A DNA stretch of 64,000 bases, from the NCBI RefSeq assembly GCF_032884065.1, contig NC_088864.1:17116409-17180408 (forward strand). Reading direction: 5' to 3'. The stretch is from Artemia franciscana (lineage: Eukaryota; Arthropoda; Branchiopoda; Anostraca; Artemiidae). Both the position numbers and the translations under genes were made by a program. Below are positions 58,150 through 64,000 of the stretch, in pieces. Positions within the stretch are counted from its first letter, which is position 1. Each line of letters starts with the position of its first letter. The notes below the pieces were generated by a model. It had not been told where the DNA came from. It saw nothing but the letters and a program-made list of their open reading frames with translations, and did no database searches.

Positions 58150-59050
58150 TAAATTAACAGTAACAAAACTTGGAGCATGGTATTTTTTAGCCCCTTGTAT
58201 GGGCGTTCTACGCCAGAATGTGACCAACTACACATAATAAGCACTTTCATAGTCACTAATTGACGTATGTTCCACGTTTGTATGTCTATAACCCCCCCCC
58301 TCTCTTTCTAGAGTCGTAAAAAACTAGGATCATTATGATGCATTTAATCACCATGAAATTCAAAACATTAAGTCATTTTAAAACATTATAGACCAAACCA
58401 AAAAATAGAAGGAATAGAGAAAAGAGAAAGAATTGAACAATTTCAAATCGGAGAAAGCGTTGTTAAATAAATAAGGTTAGACTACTCTCGAGATAGAGAT
58501 TAAACATAATAATACATCTTCAAAGTGAAGAAATAAAAGTTGAACCGAAAAATATTGTATCAAGTATCGAAGTATCAAAGTGAAAATGTCGTATCAAAGT
58601 ATCAAGCTAATTCACTTGACCCTGGCTTTGGACCCGACCACAAAGGTTAGGTATATGGGGGAGGGATTATTTTTCAAGGTCAGTTATGCGAGATTATTCA
58701 TTGTAATAAAAGTTTAAATTATTAATAACTTGTTTTTGCATGTTTTAGATTTTAATGTTACTCTTTACTTTCCTTTGAGTTTTTTTTTAACTTTTCTTGA
58801 AAATGAATGAACTTTTCTTGGATAGTCATACCCAAGGGTGTCCATAAAATGGGGATAAGAATACTTTTAATCCCGTTGAAGAAAAAACATACACAATGAC
58901 TCAATGACTCAATACATTAGATTATAAATCCATATTCTCATCAATATTAAAAGTTTTAGTCAAAATATTACTAAAAAATCAATTAAATATACTTCAGCTC
59001 TTCGAAATTTTCTACATAATCTAAGTTGTGACTCGATATTTTAGTTTCCA
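58150..59050. other. Gene-free AT-rich stretch
   Basis: It contains a C9-type run near 58292 and short GTATCAAAGTATCAAG repeats near 58555-58612. No exon of the neighbouring receptor is recognised. Confidence 0.4.
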
Positions 59051-59059
59051 GCAGAGTTA

Positions 59060-59350
59060 TCCACCTTCGTAGGGTTATAACGTAAGAAAGATGTAGGTGG
59101 CTAGGCCACGTTTAGCAGATCAAAGATAATGGCTTGCCAGATATTGTACTTCTTGGCCCTTCATTAATGGTACAACGAAAAGCAGGTCATCCCCAAATAG
59201 GATAGGAAGAGCTCATCAAAAAGGATTTGAAACAAATTGTTAGTTCATAGGCGCTGCTGTCTTGGCCTCAGGGGGGTTAGCGATGTAGCAAGTTGTTAGA
59301 CGTAGTAGTGGTTGTAGGATCAGTCAGGAAGCCATTTGAGGTGCAGAGGT
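59060..59350 (+). pseudogene. RTE-like LINE C-terminal scrap
   Basis: In broken frames it reads WLGHV...DNGLPDIVLLG and QRKAGHPQIG, then LIKKDLKQIV. The DNA is alignable by eye with 43570-43830 (GGCCACGTTT / GGTCACGTTT, CCAGATATTGTACTTCTTGG / CCAAATATTGTGCTTTTTGG). Both are 3' ends of the same LINE family. Confidence 0.65.
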
Positions 59351-60390
59351 GGCAATTTCAAATAATACGACTTTTTGGCATTTTTGTTAAATAATGCAAA
59401 AGAAGAAATTTTTCCCCCTGCCGAATTTTGAAAATTACCTTTTCGTGCTTCATAAAACGATCAAAAAATCTTGTATTACCTCTCCCCGATTTTTTTTAAT
59501 TCCTGCCCCCTGATAATGGGCAAGGATACTTGTTACGATCGAATGTAACAGACTTAAAATGATTGGCTCCGGTAACGTTTAAAGAAGAATCCTAATTAAT
59601 TGAATCTAGTGCCCTAAACTTCCGTTGACAGAAATTGCACGTTCCTGACACTAGATTTATTTGGCTGACTAGATATTTCTGTGACACGCCTTCTTTGGTT
59701 TGAATGTACTTAGTGCTTGCCCTATTCTTTGGAGGACCCTCAGCAATGAATAGATATGAGGGACATGTAAAGAATTTAGATTCAAGAGAAAGATGCCCTA
59801 TTATTTAAGTTTTTTATGGTATATTTTAACTTGACAAAAGGTTCATAGTTTCACGTAATATTTCGTTTGATTTAGAAAGAAAGGAGACTTGGTTGCGGCT
59901 TTACTCTTCCTTGGTAGTATTTAAATAATTTAGGCATATAAATTTGCATAAAACTGACGGAAAATCAGGTTTCCACATCTAGCTTAAAGATGAATGCAAG
60001 GTTCATTACCCGCAGGAGTGGTCACAAGGACCCTCCTTCCGAAAAATATGGGGAAAGACACGCTCAACCCATAGCTTCATGGCCTGGACCTAAAACTTTT
60101 TTGAAGAACCCTTTTCCTTTTCGGGAATTTTAATAACCCGTATACCACCAAATTGCTTAGCCTGTATCTATAACGACTGCCTTTTCTACGGTCGACATCG
60201 TAGCTTCAAATGTCATATTCAAAATAAACGAACTACTTAATAAATTTGCAATCATTAAGGTGCTACATTACCCCGGATTTTCTCTTGCTTTTGGGCAAGA
60301 AAAACTGTTATGACAAAGAACACCCCTATACAATACTTTAAGAACTATACTCCTTTGGGGAAAGTTTTCTAGATCCCAACAATTCTTGTG
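59350..60390. other. Gene-free stretch
   Basis: Nothing recognisable was found on either strand. Confidence 0.35.
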
Positions 60391-60394
60391 CATC

Positions 60395-60650
60395 TGTAAC
60401 AGTTCGAGTTCAGGTTCGAGTCCTGGTACGCTAGGTATTTGGTTTGGAACGGGGGTCAACGGTGTGACTGCGTAAGTTCAGCCAGACTCGACCCAGGTCT
60501 AAACGGGTACCTGGGAAATCTGGGGAAAAAACACGAAAAGCGTAAGATGATTTGCCCCCAACCGCGCATTGCACTTCCGGCTGAAGGCCTTGAATCAGGA
60601 GATCGGCACCTGCACAACGCCGACCATTGATCAGCATGCAAAAAGTTTAA
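60395..60650 (+). mobile_element. tRNA-derived SINE, 5'-truncated copy
   Basis: GGTTCGAGTCCTGGTACGCT is the B-box end of the tRNA part. The body matches the SINE at 1548 block by block: GGAACGGGGGTCAACGGTGTGACT, AAACGGGTACCTGG, GATTTGCCCCCAACCGCGCA and TTGCACTTCCGGCTGAAGG. The A-box is missing. Target duplications were not identified. Confidence 0.75.
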
Positions 60651-61829
60651 AGTTTAATCTGTAATAGTATTTTATTTGTCGTCTAATAACTACATATTTC
60701 ATGTTAAATATCGGAAATTTATAAATTAGTCATGACTAATATCGTTAATTTGGCAAAATTTTCCTTGTTTCCGTGCCAAAAAACCGTTATGGCAAAGAAT
60801 TCCCTGATACAATGGAAACGTCCAAGTGATGACACTCAGCATAATACAATACAAATTCTTAAGGTCGTTTACCCCCTTGGTCGCGTCCAAACTTTAAGCT
60901 GTCATTCTGGTTTTGAAGCAGAATATGGCTGTCAAACCGGTAGTTCGAGGAATCGTAGCTATCTTTAACTTTGTAGTTACTATCTGTTTCTAGTGTCTTT
61001 ATTGATACATAATTTATGCTTAGTAGTGGTCTTTATGTTAGGTTTGATTTTTTTTCGATCATGTTAGGGACTTGATAAGAATATTTTGATGACGGCACAA
61101 CATATAAGATTGTATGAACGATTTAAATGAAAGAAACTGTAAAATTCTTGACTCGTTACTAGCTACTGAGACTTCCAAAATTTTGAAAGTTTAGACCCTA
61201 CATATTAGAGAAAATCTTATTCAGGGGAGGGATTAGGGGGGTGGGGTTGAACCCCCTCCAAACTTTTGTCTGCCTTGTAAAAACGTAATAAATATGCGTT
61301 AAAATTACATTTCTGATACGTTTTTATTTTTTTTGTAAATCCCCCACCTCGAACAAAATCTTGGATTATGGCAATTACGGTTCCAATTACGTATCATAAA
61401 TGGTCTTTGTTTACTTTAGTCGATCTCTGCTGGGATAAAACCCAAATTCTGAGTATGGGTGAATTTTCCTAGTGTCCACTATCTAGGTTCAAAAGTTTTA
61501 CCAAAATTCTCTTCACTTCTCCGACGATTAGCGAATTCTTTGCATATTTTACTATGATAAATGATGCTGGTAAATGATACTGCATGCAGTGGCCCCAACG
61601 TTATGTAAAACACTCCCACGTATTTTACACGGAGAACCACGAGTTTGTTTTTCTTGCCAAAATGGAATCAGGTTACCTTTATAAAGGAAACATTAAATTT
61701 TAGCTAGTGTCAGTGCAGTCATTAGGAGGGAGGGGGGACTGTGTTCCATAGATTTATTACTCCCTGAATCTTGAAAAATTCCTTTTTAGGGGGTATTTTC
61801 ATTGATAAGTGTTTTTTGGTATAAGTGTT
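60651..61829. other. Gene-free stretch
   Basis: No exon, RNA gene or well-defined repeat is recognised. A G-rich patch near 61225-61260 may be a scrap of the dispersed fold-back repeat. Confidence 0.35.
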
Positions 61830-62365
61830 TTTTGCAAGTTATGAGCTTTGACCATTGCTTAAATACAGTATTGGTTATTGGAAAGTATAAAGATTTTTTC
61901 GCGGGTGGGGGATTTTCTGTTGAGAGTGCTTACGTGGGAGGATCTTCATATGGAGAAGTCTTGGTGGGAGAATTTTCCAAAGCAGGGGAGCTGGATTTCC
62001 CAGCAACAATTACAAAACTATCAGGAATTAAATAAAAAAATATGTTTTTTCAACTGAAAGTAAGGAGCAACATCAAAACTTAAAACGAAAAGAAAAAAAA
62101 GCTTAAAGGTTAAAAGGATTTTTCCCTTCCTCAGTATTTCACTCTTTGCACTAAAGTGTTTTTAAATTTTTAAAAAGCTTATTATTCTAATTAAAAGGTC
62201 TTTGTGTATCAGGAGTCGTTCTTAAATATTTGGAACAAAAAATCCAACTTGAGCGTAAAGAGTGAGTTACTGCGGAGAGGGCAACCCCTTCATATACGTA
62301 CTAATTTCTGTTAGTTTTAAGTTTTAATGTTGCCCCTTACTTTGAATCAAAGAAATTTGTATTTT
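61830..62365 (+). repeat. Composite fold-back repeat, copy 5 (3' part)
   Basis: GAGCTTTGACCATTGCTTAA leads into a G-rich GGATTTTC tract. CAGCAACAATTACAAAACTATCAGGAATTAAAT follows in near-identical form to 13390-13420. The palindromic half (62041-62360) has AACTGAAAGTAAGGAGCAACAT on the left and ATGTTGCCCCTTACTTTGAA on the right. The 5' hairpin end is missing. Confidence 0.7.
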
Positions 62366-63120
62366 TTATTTAATGACATATTAAATTGCAATTACATTTG
62401 AGACAGAGTATTTAAAGAAATGGATTAGTAAAATAGCCGTAATTTTTTCTGCGGTGTGATTTTTTATTGTTATAACAGATATTTTGGATCCGAGGTTGCA
62501 GCAAACATAATAAAGAACGAACCTAATTGTAACTGAAATTAAAGAAAACAAATTTTCTAATGTAATATCACTTATTCAGGAATGGTAGCTATTATCCTTG
62601 TTAAACTTAAAAGTAAAAAGCAATGATAAAAACGAATTTATGGGAATTTCAAAAAAGCTCCAAAACTCGGGAAATACTGTGATCAAAATAAAAAAGTGCT
62701 GAATTGAAATTTTCCTACTATCAAAATCATTGTTTGGCAGTACTCTCTCCCCCTCCCCTTGTAAAAATCCAGGGACCACTTCTTTCATTCCCTCCTTGGA
62801 CGATACGATACGATACTTTCTTAATAAACACAATTATAACTCTTTACATTACACATCTACTGCACTGATGGAAAAACATGCGTTTTGTTCGTGTGCAGTA
62901 GCAAAAATTATCCATTTTCTAAACACATCAAAAAATAAAGTAATAAATAGCTAACAAAAAAAGAAAAAACATACCACAAAAAAAGAAAGATCAATCTCGT
63001 TCACAATGTCCCCTCAAAGAAAAAAAAAAAAAAAAAAAAAAAACTCAGCAACCCTACTTCCTCAGTACCACTCATCCACCCACTTCTCCTTGCCACCCCC
63101 AACCAACCAGACCTCCCTGC
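62366..63120. other. Gene-free stretch ending in an A-run
   Basis: A poly(A) run of about 26 lies near 63018-63043, followed by a C-rich patch. No coding feature is recognised. Confidence 0.4.
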
Positions 63121-63126
63121 CACCTC

Positions 63127-63960
63127 CTATCTCTTAACAAATAAATACAAATTCAACCATTCTTTATTATGATCTTTTAACTTTCTCTTAAACTCTAGAA
63201 GACGCTCAGCCGCCCTGATGTTCACTGGTAGATAATTCCAGACTGCAGTTCCAAGAAACTGTAATCGAAATCCTGATCTTGTGCTACTCTTAAGCTCAAT
63301 CACCAATTTATCACTACTTCTCGTATTACGTTCATGGATGTCACTGTTAGCACGGTTATTGTCACGAAAAACACCTGGGTCTAAATTATGTACGCACTGG
63401 AAAACGAAAACTGCTGCTTGATAATCCCGCAGTTGGCCCGCATTAAACAAATTTAAAGACTTAAAACAAGCACTTGTCATTCACATCCTTGACATATTTG
63501 CCTATGATCCTCACGGCATTGTTCTGAAGGATCTGGACTCTTTTGAAATTACTATAGAAATTGTTGTTCCAAATCAGACAGCCATATGAAATATGGGTAA
63601 ACAATTGAGTGACAAATCATCAGAAGAATCCGCTTTGGCAAGAAATGCTTCAATCTATGAAGCATTCCATTCCTCTGCCAATTTTTGAATAGATCACATC
63701 ATAGAGATGCTTCCAAGAAAGGTTTGAATCGATAAAAATTCTAAGCATCGCAATTTATGAACTTGTTGAATAGGCTTTCCGAATTAAATACCTAGATCTC
63801 TAGCATCAACTGGCATGCCTACTCTGCAGAAAGTCATTAGAAATGACTTTTTCACGTTGACACACAGCCAACTAAGGTTCATATAAACCTCCAAGCTTCT
63901 CAATGCATCATTTGCTTTCAGCACAACCTCTTCGATCGATTTAGCACTCGCTGACAAAGC
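63127..63960 (-). pseudogene. LINE reverse transcriptase C-terminal end
   Basis: The last 117 codons (63480-63127) hold HERNTRSSDKLVIELKSSTR and GTAVWNYLPVNIRAAERLLE. These align with HNTRKADNLTHEFRSTTR and GPHVWNILPKGVKNVPSLLA of the LINE at 30.4 kb. Going upstream, broken frames give HISYGCLIWNNNFY, FKRVQILQNNAVRIIGKYV and VNVKKSFLMTF, again the same order. It is a related but different LINE with frameshifts. At about 63965 fold-back repeat text (TTACGCTAAAGTTTTTTATT) begins, so the fragment is cut there. Confidence 0.75.
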
Positions 63961-64000
63961 TGTATTTTACGCTAAAGTTTTTTATTATTATTTTTTTTTT

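Overview
This is a gene-poor, AT-rich animal nuclear sequence. Protein-coding information sits in short exons with GT/AG junctions, separated by multi-kilobase introns and a dense load of transposons, satellites and simple repeats. No bacterial or organellar features are visible. The commonest dispersed repeat has a terminal CAGTTCG-type hairpin, a GGGGGAATTTTCC-rich middle and a fold-back 3' half. From memory it looks like repeats typical of the brine shrimp Artemia, and an arthropod-type E78 nuclear receptor is present. The best guess is therefore a crustacean, probably Artemia; this rests on memory, not on a search.

Layout. 1-7.9 kb: a GC-richer block, then a ~150-bp satellite array broken by a tRNA-derived SINE (11-bp target duplication) and by a fold-back repeat, then gene-free DNA. 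7.99-9.41 kb (+): a large exon encoding an acidic tail, three tandem helix-turn-helix-like repeats and a C-terminal CENP-B/pogo-like module. 10.76-11.59 kb (-): a HECT ubiquitin-ligase N-lobe reading frame that runs into a dispersed repeat and lacks the catalytic C-lobe. 12.4-18.2 kb: repeats, a broken LINE and a 116-bp tandem array.

20.25-38.92 kb (-): a spliced gene assembled here from four phase-compatible exons plus one optional exon. It has an N-terminal LDIY motif, a coiled coil and a long RS/KR-rich tail. The layout recalls FLASH/CASP8AP2 of histone pre-mRNA processing, but this is a hypothesis. Its ~11-kb first intron holds a three-level nest: a CR1/Jockey-like LINE (-) inside a Mag-like Gypsy LTR element (+; 81-bp LTRs, PBS, PPT, AGTG target duplication), itself inside a mariner transposase remnant (+).

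39.9-43.8 kb (+): two decayed RTE-like LINE fragments, one carrying a 529-bp tandem duplication. 44-50 kb: repeats without a recognised gene. 50.06-57.89 kb (-): three exons giving most of the ligand-binding domain of an E78-type (NR1E) nuclear receptor; the upstream exons with the zinc fingers are not seen and probably lie beyond the right edge. 58-64 kb: LINE remnants, a SINE, another fold-back repeat and a LINE 3' end.

The two real minus-strand genes and the plus-strand exon have no obvious functional link. The most informative structures are the reconstructed LDIY/coiled-coil/RS gene with its nested intron, and the HECT frame ended by a repeat.
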